From positions 23,459 to 87,458 of the forward strand of contig JAWWOH010000036.1 in assembly GCA_033851845.1 (NCBI GenBank): 64,000 nt of DNA. Reading direction: 5' to 3'. Below the pieces are notes generated by a model. It saw only the letters and a program-made list of their open reading frames with translations. It ran no database searches and was not told the DNA's origin. How positions within the stretch are numbered: the first letter of the stretch is position 1; each line of letters starts with the position of its first letter. The position numbers and the translations under genes are program-made. Of this stretch, positions 57,202 through 64,000 are shown piece after piece. Source of the stretch: RYN-124 sp033851845 (GTDB lineage Bacteria > Actinomycetota > Actinomycetes > Mycobacteriales > SCTD01).

Positions 57202-57758
57202 GGCCGCAGGTAGGCGTCGAGGAGATGGCGCAGCTCGATGGAGACCGGCTGCCCTTCGACGACGCGGGTCGAGAACACGAACGACTGCGCAGTGAGCTGC
57301 AGGCAGGTGGCCGCCAGCCGCGGATCGACCGGTCGGATGCTGCCGTCGCGCTGTCCCTCCGCCACCTGCTCGGCGAGCAGGTCGATCGATGCCTTCTGGG
57401 TCGAGCCGAACCGGTCCACCACCAGCGGCAGCAGCAGCTCGGGATCGAGGTCGAGCACGCGTCGGTAGAGCGGGTGGTGCGCCAGGGCCTCGACGGTGCG
57501 CACACCTGCCTCGACCAGCCGCTCGCGCGCCGTCGGCAGGTCGGCAACGGCGTCTCGGGCCTCGTCGATGAGCGCCAGCAGCTCGCACTCGAGCAGCTTG
57601 TTGACGATCGTCTGCAGATCGCCGTACTGCCGGTAGACCGTCATCCGGCTGACGCCCGCCCGGCGCGCCACGTCGGCGAGGGTGGTCCGCTTCAGGCCGA
57701 CGTCCATGACGCAGTCGCGCGTCGCTGCCAGCAGCGGGTCCAGCACGGGCGTCGTCAT
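57198..57758 (-). CDS. TetR family transcriptional regulator
   Basis: 186 residues. The N-terminal HTH is TLADVARRAGVSRMTVYRQYGDLQTIV. The helical ligand-binding domain (LVEAGVRTVEALAHHPLYRRVLDLDPELLLPLVVDRFGSTQKASIDLLAEQVAEGQRDGSIRPVDPRLAATCLQLTAQSFVFS) resembles lipid- or acyl-responsive TetRs. Encoded directly upstream of glpD with a 4-nt overlap and divergent from the AGPS-like gene, it probably represses both transcripts through the inverted repeat at 57770-57796. The ligand may be an acyl or glycerolipid intermediate (inference). Confidence 0.93.
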   Translation of the reverse strand: MTTPVLDPLLAATRDCVMDVGLKRTTLADVARRAGVSRMTVYRQYGDLQTIVNKLLECELLALIDEARDAVADLPTARERLVEAGVRTVEALAHHPLYRRVLDLDPELLLPLVVDRFGSTQKASIDLLAEQVAEGQRDGSIRPVDPRLAATCLQLTAQSFVFSTRVVEGQPVSIELRHLLDAYLRP

Positions 57759-57769
57759 CGGCCTATGTG

Positions 57770-57796
57770 ACAGTGTGACGTCATGTGTCACACTGT
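57770..57796. promoter_or_regulatory. TetR-type operator: 10-bp perfect inverted repeat, 7-nt spacer
   Basis: ACAGTGTGAC (57770-57779), spacer GTCATGT, GTCACACTGT (57787-57796). It fills the 43-nt gap between the divergent tetR (ATG 57758) and AGPS-like (ATG 57802) genes, so a dimer bound here would block both promoters. A TGACGTCA palindrome lies off-centre inside it. Confidence 0.8.
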
Positions 57797-57801
57797 ACGG
57801 C

Positions 57802-59373
57802 ATGACGACTGAGCTGGCCATCGCCGGGTGGGGCGACCCCTCCCGCCGCACCGGGCTACCGCCGCACGCCGCCGACTGGCTGCGCCGCGAGATCGGCCGG
57901 ACAAAGCCGTCCCGACCGGTGCCGATCCGGCCGGCGCCAGGACAGCTGTCCGATGCCGACCGGGCCGCGCTCGCCGACGTGGTCGGGCCCGACAACGTGC
58001 GCACCGACGACACCAGCCGGATCCGCTGCGCAGCCGGCCGCAGCTACCTGGACCTGCTGGCCCTGCGCGGCGGCGTCGTCCACGCGCCGGACGCCGTGGT
58101 CGTGCCGGGGTCGGCGGAGGAGGTGCGCGCCGTGCTCGCCGCGTGCGCAGAGCGGCGCATCGCCGTCGTCCCCTTCGGCGGCGGTACGTCCGTGGTGGGT
58201 GGCGTTGCGCCATTGCGCGGTTCGTTCGACAGCGTCGTGGCTCTCGACCTGCAGCGGCTCGATCGCCTGCTCGCCGTCGACGAGGAATCCCTGACCGCGA
58301 CGTTCGAGCCGGGTGTGCGCGGGCCGGCCGCCGAGGCACTGCTCAACGCGCGCGGGCTCACTCTCGGCCACTTCCCGCAGTCGCACGAGTACGCCAGCCT
58401 CGGTGGCTATGCAGCAACGCGCTCGTCCGGTCAGGCGTCGACCGGTTACGGCCGCTTCGACGAGCTGGTCGTCGCTCTCGTCGTGCAGACCCCGGCCGGC
58501 GAGCTGCGACTCGGTCGCGGGGCGGCATCAGCTGCCGGGCCCGACCTGCGCGCCCTGCTGCTCGGCTCGGAGGGCGCGTTCGGCGTGATCACCGAGCTGA
58601 GCGTGCGCATTCGGCGGCTGGCGGACGCGCCGCACTACGAGGCCTTCTTCTTTCGACGCTGGCAGAGCGGCGTCGCCGCGCTGCGCGAGCTCGAGCAGCA
58701 GCGGCTCGCTCCTGATGTCGCGCGGCTGTCGGACGACGACGAGACCCGGGTGCAGCTCGCGCTCTCCGGTGCATCGCGCATCCAGCGCGTCTTCCTGCAT
58801 GGCCGCCGAGCGACCTGCCTGGCGATCCTCGGCTGGGACGACGTCGACGCCGTACGCCGCAAGAAGGCCGTCGCCGTCGTACGCCGCCATGGCGGTTTCT
58901 CCGTCGGGAAGTCGGCCGCCGAGAAGTGGAAGCACGGCAGGTACGACGGGCCGTACCTGCGCGACGACCTGCTCGATGCAGGCGTCCTGGTCGAGACGCT
59001 CGAGACGTCGGCGCACTGGTCATCGCTGATCGCGACGCACACCGCGGTGCGGTCGGCCCTGCAGACCGCACTGCCCGGCGCGATCGTGATGTGCCATGTC
59101 TCGCACCTCTACGCGCATGGTGCATCGCTCTACTTCACCGTCATCGGGCGGCCAGGCGATGACCCGGTGGCGCAGTGGCAGCGGGCCAAGCGGGCTGCGG
59201 GGGATGCGCTCGTCGCGAGTGGTGCGACGATCACGCACCACCACGCCGTCGGGACGGACCACCTGCCCTGGATGACGGACGAGATCGGGCCGTTGGGAGT
59301 CGACGTCCTGCGCGCGGTGAAAGCAGTGCTCGACCCCGCGGGGATCCTCAACCCCGGCAAGCTGATCCCGTAG
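57802..59373 (+). CDS. FAD-binding oxidase, alkyldihydroxyacetonephosphate-synthase-like
   Basis: 523 residues of the vanillyl-alcohol-oxidase/AGPS superfamily. FAD_binding_4 region: DAVVVPGSAEEVRAVLAACAERRIAVVPFGGGTSVVGGVAP, then VGVR-like ATFEPGVRGPAAEALL and GHFPQSHEYASLGGYAATRSSGQASTGYGRFDELV. The C-terminal catalytic domain includes CHVSHLYAHGASLYFTVIG and ATITHHHAVGTDHLPWM. The H-H-H run is a hallmark of AGPS, and the sequence ends DPAGILNPGKL. Eukaryotic AGPS makes ether lipids; what the bacterial homologues make is not settled. The gene is operonic with the lipid kinase 8 nt downstream. Confidence 0.9.
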   Translation: MTTELAIAGWGDPSRRTGLPPHAADWLRREIGRTKPSRPVPIRPAPGQLSDADRAALADVVGPDNVRTDDTSRIRCAAGRSYLDLLALRGGVVHAPDAVVVPGSAEEVRAVLAACAERRIAVVPFGGGTSVVGGVAPLRGSFDSVVALDLQRLDRLLAVDEESLTATFEPGVRGPAAEALLNARGLTLGHFPQSHEYASLGGYAATRSSGQASTGYGRFDELVVALVVQTPAGELRLGRGAASAAGPDLRALLLGSEGAFGVITELSVRIRRLADAPHYEAFFFRRWQSGVAALRELEQQRLAPDVARLSDDDETRVQLALSGASRIQRVFLHGRRATCLAILGWDDVDAVRRKKAVAVVRRHGGFSVGKSAAEKWKHGRYDGPYLRDDLLDAGVLVETLETSAHWSSLIATHTAVRSALQTALPGAIVMCHVSHLYAHGASLYFTVIGRPGDDPVAQWQRAKRAAGDALVASGATITHHHAVGTDHLPWMTDEIGPLGVDVLRAVKAVLDPAGILNPGKLIP

Positions 59374-59381
59374 GAGTGCAT

Positions 59382-60266
59382 GTGTCGCGCCGGCTCCAGC
59401 TCATCGTCAACCCGACCGCGGGGCGCGGTCGCGCGCGCAAGCTGCTGCCAGGTGTGGAGGCCGCGCTGCGCGCCGGTGGTCACGACCTGGTCGTGACGCC
59501 GACCCGTTCGCTCGAGCACGCGGACGAGCTGACAGCTGCAGCGCTGGCCGACGATCGCGTCGCCGTCGCGATGGGCGGTGACGGCATCGTCGGTCGCGTG
59601 GCGGGCGCCGCCGCTGCTGCTGACGGCCTGCTCGGCGTGCTGCCCGGCGGTCGCGGCAACGACTTCTGCCGGGCCGCCGGTATCCCGCTCAACGCCATCG
59701 AAGCCTGTGCCGTGCTCTCTGCCGGCGAAGAGCGCCGCATCGACCTCGGCTACGTCGGTGACATGGCCTTCGTGGGGATTGCGTCGGTCGGATTCGACAG
59801 CGCCGTGCAGGAGCGCGTGATGACAACGCGCGTCCGGCTGGGCGATCTGATCTACCTGTACGGCTCGCTGGTCACCGTCGCCGGCTGGCGGCCCGCGACG
59901 TTCAGCTGCCGCATCGACGGAGAACCGGTGACGCTCACCGGCTGGTCGGTCGCGGTCTCGAATTCGGGGATGTACGGCGGCGGGATGCGCCTGGCACCCC
60001 AGGCGTCGCTGGAAGATGGGCTGCTCGACGTTGTCCTGACATCGACGACGAACCGACGCACGTTCCTGCGATCGCTGCCGAAGGTGTTCAAGGGAACCCA
60101 CGTCGAGGAGCCGTCGGTGACGGTGCGAACGGCGCGCTCGGTGGAGCTCGTCGCGACCGAGCCGGCGTACCGCGTCTTCGCCGACGGTGACCCGATCGCG
60201 ACCCTGCCGTGCACCGTCTCGGTGCGGCCGGGCGCGCTTCGCGCCCTGCTGCCCGTCAGGCGCTGA
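59382..60266 (+). CDS. Diacylglycerol/lipid kinase family protein
   Basis: 294 residues of the DAGK catalytic (DgkB/YegS) family. RRLQLIVNPTAGRGRARKLL is the N-terminal P-loop-like motif. VAVAMGGDGIVGRVAGA contains the conserved G-G-D-G, and LGVLPGGRGNDFCRAAGIP the G-(T/G)-x-N-D-F segment (here G-G-R-G-N-D-F). DGLLDVVLTSTTNRRTFL is in the second domain. It phosphorylates diacylglycerol or a related lipid with ATP. M. tuberculosis Rv2252 in the same context is, as I recall, a DAG kinase tied to phosphatidylinositol-mannoside synthesis. GTG 59382 follows AGGAG. Confidence 0.92.
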   Translation: MSRRLQLIVNPTAGRGRARKLLPGVEAALRAGGHDLVVTPTRSLEHADELTAAALADDRVAVAMGGDGIVGRVAGAAAAADGLLGVLPGGRGNDFCRAAGIPLNAIEACAVLSAGEERRIDLGYVGDMAFVGIASVGFDSAVQERVMTTRVRLGDLIYLYGSLVTVAGWRPATFSCRIDGEPVTLTGWSVAVSNSGMYGGGMRLAPQASLEDGLLDVVLTSTTNRRTFLRSLPKVFKGTHVEEPSVTVRTARSVELVATEPAYRVFADGDPIATLPCTVSVRPGALRALLPVRR

Positions 60267-60471
60267 TGGCCACCCGCTGCGCGAGCGTCTCCCGATCGAC
60301 AGCCATCTGCTGGACCAGCTCCGGGGCCAGCATCTCGCCGACATCGAGCAGGGCCTCGCACAGCTCCAGCCGGGCCGAGACGAGCTCCTCACCCTGCACC
60401 GACCAGGCCGCGTGATAGCGCGCGAAAGCCGTCAGCAACCGCTCATCTGCGGCAAGAGGGACAACGGTCAC
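60256..60471 (-). CDS. Small hypothetical protein (71 residues)
   Basis: Acidic, helical: PLAADERLLTAFARYHAAWSVQGEELVSARLELCEALLDVGEMLAPELVQQMAVDRETLAQRVAI. It looks like one compact helical bundle. GTG 60471. The 3' end overlaps the convergent lipid-kinase gene by 11 nt. Family not recognised. Confidence 0.6.
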   Translation of the reverse strand: MTVVPLAADERLLTAFARYHAAWSVQGEELVSARLELCEALLDVGEMLAPELVQQMAVDRETLAQRVAISA

Positions 60472-60539
60472 ACCAGTTAGGTTCGCTCCCCCACCCGCAT
60501 CAGGCCATAGTCACAACGAGTCAGTTTCAACTCATCCGA

Positions 60540-60752
60540 TCAGGCCCCGGCGACGGTGTCCTTCAACCGGATCTGTCCGTCCCGTCCCTTGACGATCAGC
60601 TCGCCGCCCCCGAGGTTGCGGATGATCTCCCGGGCGCGCGTCATCGCCTCCTCCTGCGTGGGCAGCACATCGCTGACGCGGTCCCGATCCTCGCGCTCGA
60701 CGGCCCAGCCGCCCTCGGGGTACTCGACCACCCACCGGTCGTTCTCCGCCAC
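60540..60752 (-). CDS. DUF2188 domain-containing protein (70 residues)
   Basis: ENDRWVVEYPEGGWAVEREDRDRVSDVLPTQEEAMTRAREIIRNLGGGELIVKGRDGQIRLKDTV matches the short DUF2188 family: 'W-x-V-x-x-x-x-G-G-W-A-V', then 'A-x-x-x-A-R-E-I-x-R-N-x-G-G-G-E-x-x-x-x-G-R-D-G-x-I-R'. GTG 60752 is preceded by GAGGAGG, the usual start for the family; an ATG at 60836 would add an N-terminal extension. Function unknown. Confidence 0.85.
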   Translation of the reverse strand: MAENDRWVVEYPEGGWAVEREDRDRVSDVLPTQEEAMTRAREIIRNLGGGELIVKGRDGQIRLKDTVAGA

Positions 60753-60819
60753 GATCTCCTCCTCGGTCGAGCCTGTGGGGAGAGGTCTGTCCGGCGCGTC
60801 GATGCCGGAAACCACCTCG

Positions 60820-62040
60820 TCACGGCGGTGGCGCAAGTATCCCGACCAGCTCCACGTGCTCGGTCATCGGGAAGACATCGAAGGCCCGCAGGGACAACAG
60901 GTCCCACCCGGCGTCGAGGAACACCTTGACGTCACGGGCGAAGGTCGCCGGGTCGCACGCGACGTAGGCGACGCCACGCGGTGCGAGCCCGACAACGGCC
61001 CGCGACACGTCGGTGCCCGCGCCGGCACGAGGCGGGTCGAGCACGAGCAGGTCTGGGCGACCGACGCGACCGGCAACTGTCGCTGCGTCGATCGCGACCG
61101 TGCGCACCTTCACGTGTGGCTGATCGGCCGTGTTGCGCGCGGCGTCCGCGCACGCCCTAGCGTCTCCCTCCAGCGCGAGCACCGAGCCGGCTGCGCCGAC
61201 CCGCTCCCCGAGAAGCGCGGCGAACAGGCCGACGCCGGCGTACAGGTCGACCACCCGGTCGCCCGGCTGCGGATCCAGACCGTCGAGCACGGCTTGCGCG
61301 AGCACGGTCGCGGCGCCCGGATGCACCTGCCAGAAGCCGCCGGCCGAGACCTGGTAGGACCGGCCGAGCACGTCATGACGAACACCGTGCGGAACCCGTC
61401 GCGGCCGGTCGTTGACGACGATGCCCGCGTCGACCTCAGGCAGGTCGGCGATCCGGCCGGCCACGTTCACGACTCGCTGCTCGCCCGCTGCCGTCACCTC
61501 GACGCCCTGCGCTCCTGGCCAGGACGCTCTCTCGGCACCGACTGCCTCGACGTCCTCGGTCGCGATGAGGCAGCCGTCGACGAGCTCGAGCTCGTGCGAG
61601 CGATGCCGGTGCAGCCCGGCCCGACCGGCAAGGTCGACGCCGAACTGCACACGGGTCCGCCACCGCAGCCCGTCGACGTCGCCTGGGACCGGCTCGACTG
61701 TGACATCCCGAGTGATCCCGGCGAGGTGCCGCAGCTGCTCGGTGACGAGTTCGGCCTTGAGGAGGCGCTGTCGGGGCAGCGCGACGTGTTGCCAGTCGCA
61801 GCCCCCACACCGGCCGGGACGTGCATAGAGGCATGGGGGCTCGACGCGGTCGTCCGACCGAGCAAGGACCTCGACGGCGTCTGCGCGTAGGTAGGACTTC
61901 GTAGTGGCGGTCACGACGGCCCGGACCCGCTCACCAGGAATCGCGTGTCGCACGAAGACGACCCGTCCGTCCGGCGCTCTCGCGACGCATGCGCCGCCGG
62001 CGGCTACCGCACCGACCTCGAGCTCCAGCTCGTCGGTCAC
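60820..62040 (-). CDS. TrmA/RumA-like class I SAM-dependent RNA methyltransferase
   Basis: 406 residues. The N-terminal TRAM-like OB domain is ELEVGAVAAGGACVARAPDGRVVFVRHAIPGERVRA. Next comes a Fe-S-type Cys cluster region with PPCLYARPGRCGGCDWQH (three or four Cys of the C-x5-C-x2-C pattern). The SAM domain has FWQVHPGAATVL, VVDLYAGVGLFAALLG and LVLDPPRAGAG, with AYVACDPATFARDVKVF providing the catalytic Cys in C-D-P-A-T. It would make 5-methyluridine in rRNA or tRNA. GTG 62040 overlaps the permease stop (GTGA). Gene order permease-methyltransferase matches Rv2690c-Rv2689c. Confidence 0.92.
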   Translation of the reverse strand: MTDELELEVGAVAAGGACVARAPDGRVVFVRHAIPGERVRAVVTATTKSYLRADAVEVLARSDDRVEPPCLYARPGRCGGCDWQHVALPRQRLLKAELVTEQLRHLAGITRDVTVEPVPGDVDGLRWRTRVQFGVDLAGRAGLHRHRSHELELVDGCLIATEDVEAVGAERASWPGAQGVEVTAAGEQRVVNVAGRIADLPEVDAGIVVNDRPRRVPHGVRHDVLGRSYQVSAGGFWQVHPGAATVLAQAVLDGLDPQPGDRVVDLYAGVGLFAALLGERVGAAGSVLALEGDARACADAARNTADQPHVKVRTVAIDAATVAGRVGRPDLLVLDPPRAGAGTDVSRAVVGLAPRGVAYVACDPATFARDVKVFLDAGWDLLSLRAFDVFPMTEHVELVGILAPPP

Positions 62041-64000
62041 GGTTGCTGCGGCGGCAGCGCGGCGTCGTCGTCCTCGTCGCGCCGACGGTCGGACGACTGC
62101 AGCTGGTACGGCACGGACGTGACCATGACGCCGGGCTGGAACAGCAGCCGTCCCTTGAGTCGCAGCGCGCTCTGGTTGTGGAGCAGCTGCTCCCACCACC
62201 GGCCGACGACGTACTCGGGGATGAAGACGGTGACGACATCGCGAGGCGACGCGAGGCGGATCCGGCGTACGTAGTCCAGGATCGGTCGGGTGATCTCGCG
62301 GTACGGCGAGTCGATGATCGTCAGCGGAACGGGCAGGCCGCGGCGGTCCCATTCCTCCTGCAGCGCACGCGAGTCCGCCGGGTCGACGGACACCGTCAGC
62401 GCAGTGAGGTCGTGCGGTCGCGTCGCCCGCGCATAGGCCAGTGCCCGCAGCGTCGGCTGGTGGATCTTCGACACGAGCACGATCGCGTGGTTGCGGCTGG
62501 GCTGCGCGACGAGGTCGTCCGCCGGGACGAGCTCCGCGCGCACCCGGTCGTAGTGCTTCTTGATGCCGCGCATGAGCACGTAGAGAACCGCCATCGCCAC
62601 GAGCGCGATGTAGGCGCCGCGGGTGAACTTCGTGATGAGGACGATGACGAGCACTGAGCCGGTCATCACCAGACCGAACGCGTTGATGACCCGGGCCCGC
62701 ACCATGCGACCGCGGGCGGCATGGTCGGTCTCGGTGCGCAGCAACCGGGTCCAGTGCCGCACCATGCCGGTCTGGCTCAGCGTGAACGAGATGAACACGC
62801 CGACGATGTACAGCTGGATCAGCCGGGTGACCTTCGCGTCGAACGCGAAGATGAGAAGCATCGCGAACACCGCCAGCAGCACGATCCCGTTGCTGTAGGC
62901 CAGCCGGTCGCCGCGGGTGTGCAGCTGCCGCGGCAGGTAGCCGTCCTTGGCGAGGATCGAGCCGAGCACCGGGAAGCCGTTGAACGCGGTGTTCGCGGCG
63001 AGGATGAGGATGACGCCCGTGAAGGCGATGGTCAGGTAGAACGCCGGCGGGAAGCCGTCGTACACCGCTCGGGCGAGCTGGCTGATGACCGTCTGCTGGG
63101 TGTAGTGGTCGCCGACCGGCGTGCCGTTGCGCAGCAGTTGCGTCGACGGGTCGTCGGCGAACCGCAGTGACGTCAGGCGGCCGAGCGTGATGATGCCCAT
63201 GAGCATCGTCACGGCGATGGTGCCCATCAGCAGCAATGTCGTCGCGGCGTTCTTCGACTTCGGCTTCTTGAAGGCAGGTACGCCGTTGCTGATGGCCTCT
63301 ACGCCGGTGAGCGCGGCGCAGCCGGACGAGAACGTGCGCAGCAGCAGGAAGCCGGCCGCCAGGCCGGTGAAGCCTCCCTCGAAGCCGTGCTCCGGCTTGA
63401 TGGTCAGCCCCGCGCTCGCCACGTCGGGCAGGTGTCCGAAGAAGTGCCGCCACAGCCCGTAGGCCGTCATCCCGATGATGGAGATCATGAAGCCGTACGT
63501 CGGGATCGCGAAGGCCGCGCCGGACTCCTTCACCCCGCGAAGGTTGATGGCCATGAGCAGCAGGACGAGACCGCTCGCGATGACTGCCTCGTGGCCGCGC
63601 ATGAACGCCAGAGCGGACGCGGCGTTCTGCACGCCGGACGAGACCGACACCGCGACCGTGAGGATGTAGTCGACCAGCAGCGCCGCGGCGACGGTCAGCC
63701 CGAACTTCGGTCCGAGGTTGGTCGTCGCGACCTCGTAGTCACCGCCGCCGCTGGGGTAGGCGTGGACGTTCTGCCGGTACGACGCGACCACCGTCAGCAT
63801 CACGACGACGACCGCGAGCCCGACCTTCCACGAGAAGGAGTAGGCCGCGAGGCCGGCGATGGAGAGGGTCAGGAAGATCTCGTCCGGGGCGTAGGCGACC
63901 GAGGACAGGGCGTCGCTGGCGAAGACCGGGAGGGCGATCTTCTTGGGCAGCAGGGTCTCGCCGAGGCGGTCGCTGCGTAGAGCCCGGCCGATGAGCAGGC
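62037..64000 (-). CDS. APC family permease with USP-like C-terminal domain (5' end outside window)
   Basis: At least 654 residues; the frame is open to the window edge. The visible N terminus LLIGRALRSDRLGETLLPKKIALPVFASDALSSVAYAPDEIF is close to the real start. About twelve transmembrane helices follow, with the APC motif YPSGGGDYEVATTNLG, then FSSGCAALTGVEAISNGVPAFKKP. The C-terminal cytoplasmic part has VLVSKIHQPTLRALAYARATRPHDLTALTVSVDPADSRALQEEWDR, which looks like a UspA-type fold. This resembles KimA/KUP-like and amino-acid permeases of actinobacteria that neighbour trkA genes; potassium or amino-acid uptake are both possible. Confidence 0.9.
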   Translation of the reverse strand, partial: LLIGRALRSDRLGETLLPKKIALPVFASDALSSVAYAPDEIFLTLSIAGLAAYSFSWKVGLAVVVVMLTVVASYRQNVHAYPSGGGDYEVATTNLGPKFGLTVAAALLVDYILTVAVSVSSGVQNAASALAFMRGHEAVIASGLVLLLMAINLRGVKESGAAFAIPTYGFMISIIGMTAYGLWRHFFGHLPDVASAGLTIKPEHGFEGGFTGLAAGFLLLRTFSSGCAALTGVEAISNGVPAFKKPKSKNAATTLLLMGTIAVTMLMGIITLGRLTSLRFADDPSTQLLRNGTPVGDHYTQQTVISQLARAVYDGFPPAFYLTIAFTGVILILAANTAFNGFPVLGSILAKDGYLPRQLHTRGDRLAYSNGIVLLAVFAMLLIFAFDAKVTRLIQLYIVGVFISFTLSQTGMVRHWTRLLRTETDHAARGRMVRARVINAFGLVMTGSVLVIVLITKFTRGAYIALVAMAVLYVLMRGIKKHYDRVRAELVPADDLVAQPSRNHAIVLVSKIHQPTLRALAYARATRPHDLTALTVSVDPADSRALQEEWDRRGLPVPLTIIDSPYREITRPILDYVRRIRLASPRDVVTVFIPEYVVGRWWEQLLHNQSALRLKGRLLFQPGVMVTSVPYQLQSSDRRRDEDDDAALPPQQP

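Noticed and set aside
57682..57801. Longer N terminus for the AGPS-like protein (in-frame ATG 57682)
   Set aside because: It would run through the tetR coding region and the operator; ATG 57802 matches the natural domain start.
1..64000. tRNA, rRNA, transposase, integrase or toxin-antitoxin genes
   Set aside because: I looked through the gaps and the gene products and saw no cloverleaf-like stretch, rRNA core or characteristic protein motif.

Overview
The window is about 70% G+C chromosomal DNA from a free-living actinobacterium. GTG starts are frequent, coding density is very high and neighbouring genes often overlap by 4 nt. The backbone order msrB, hemQ, hemG/hemY, hemE, DUF3000, ribonuclease D, dxs, TrmA-like methyltransferase, APC permease is, as I recall it, the order of the Rv2674-Rv2690c region of Mycobacterium tuberculosis. 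Several families that are common in actinobacteria (DUF222/13E12 HNH protein, DUF4349, DUF3000, LigC, LigD-type polymerase) point the same way. The sequence alone does not fix the order or genus. I see no rRNA, tRNA, CRISPR array, insertion sequence or prophage.

Layout. 1-4800: end of an unknown gene, a CPBP protease with a membrane-anchored partner, an apparently frameshifted small Cys-pair protein, an APH-like phosphotransferase, two small conserved proteins and an ATP-dependent DNA ligase (LigC). 4800-12200: an SOS-box-controlled DUF222/HNH protein, a flavodoxin-like oxidoreductase, an ABC-F ATPase, a large PAS/receiver/histidine-kinase hybrid and TesB. 12200-30650: an exoprotein-rich region with a 2,428-residue multidomain secreted protein and three secreted beta-propeller (Asp-box/sialidase-like) proteins, one ending in an LAATG class-E-sortase-like signal. 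Between them lie a LigD-type polymerase, a PAP2 phosphatase and small genes. 30750-39450: msrB and the coproporphyrin-type haem genes hemQ-hemG and hemE, separated by a DUF4349 lipoprotein, an MFS exporter and an acetolactate-decarboxylase-like protein; then an EamA transporter and DUF3000. 39400-44450: a subtilisin-like protease with a SASSW-repeat tail, a membrane GAF sensor and a histidine kinase in one overlapping minus-strand operon, with a LuxR-type response regulator divergent to it. 44450-54300: paired palindromic repeats, ribonuclease D, a GNAT, a ZIP transporter behind a possible DtxR/IdeR box, an OmpR-type two-component system, conserved unknowns and dxs. 54300-60300: a PLP decarboxylase and a glycerolipid block (glpD, TetR, AGPS-like flavoprotein, lipid kinase) organised around a perfect TetR-type operator. 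60250-64000: small genes, a TrmA-like RNA methyltransferase and an APC permease cut by the window end.

Two themes cut across the window. First, many start codons lie exactly 6 nt after a TANNNT hexamer, which places the predicted transcription start on the start codon, so many mRNAs here are probably leaderless; one divergent pair seems to share a symmetric bidirectional promoter. Second, convergent genes are packed so tightly that three pairs share a single CTAG carrying both stop codons. The most distinctive candidate systems are the protease/membrane-sensor/kinase locus, the secreted beta-propeller cluster and the AlsD-like protein with a conserved three-histidine site.
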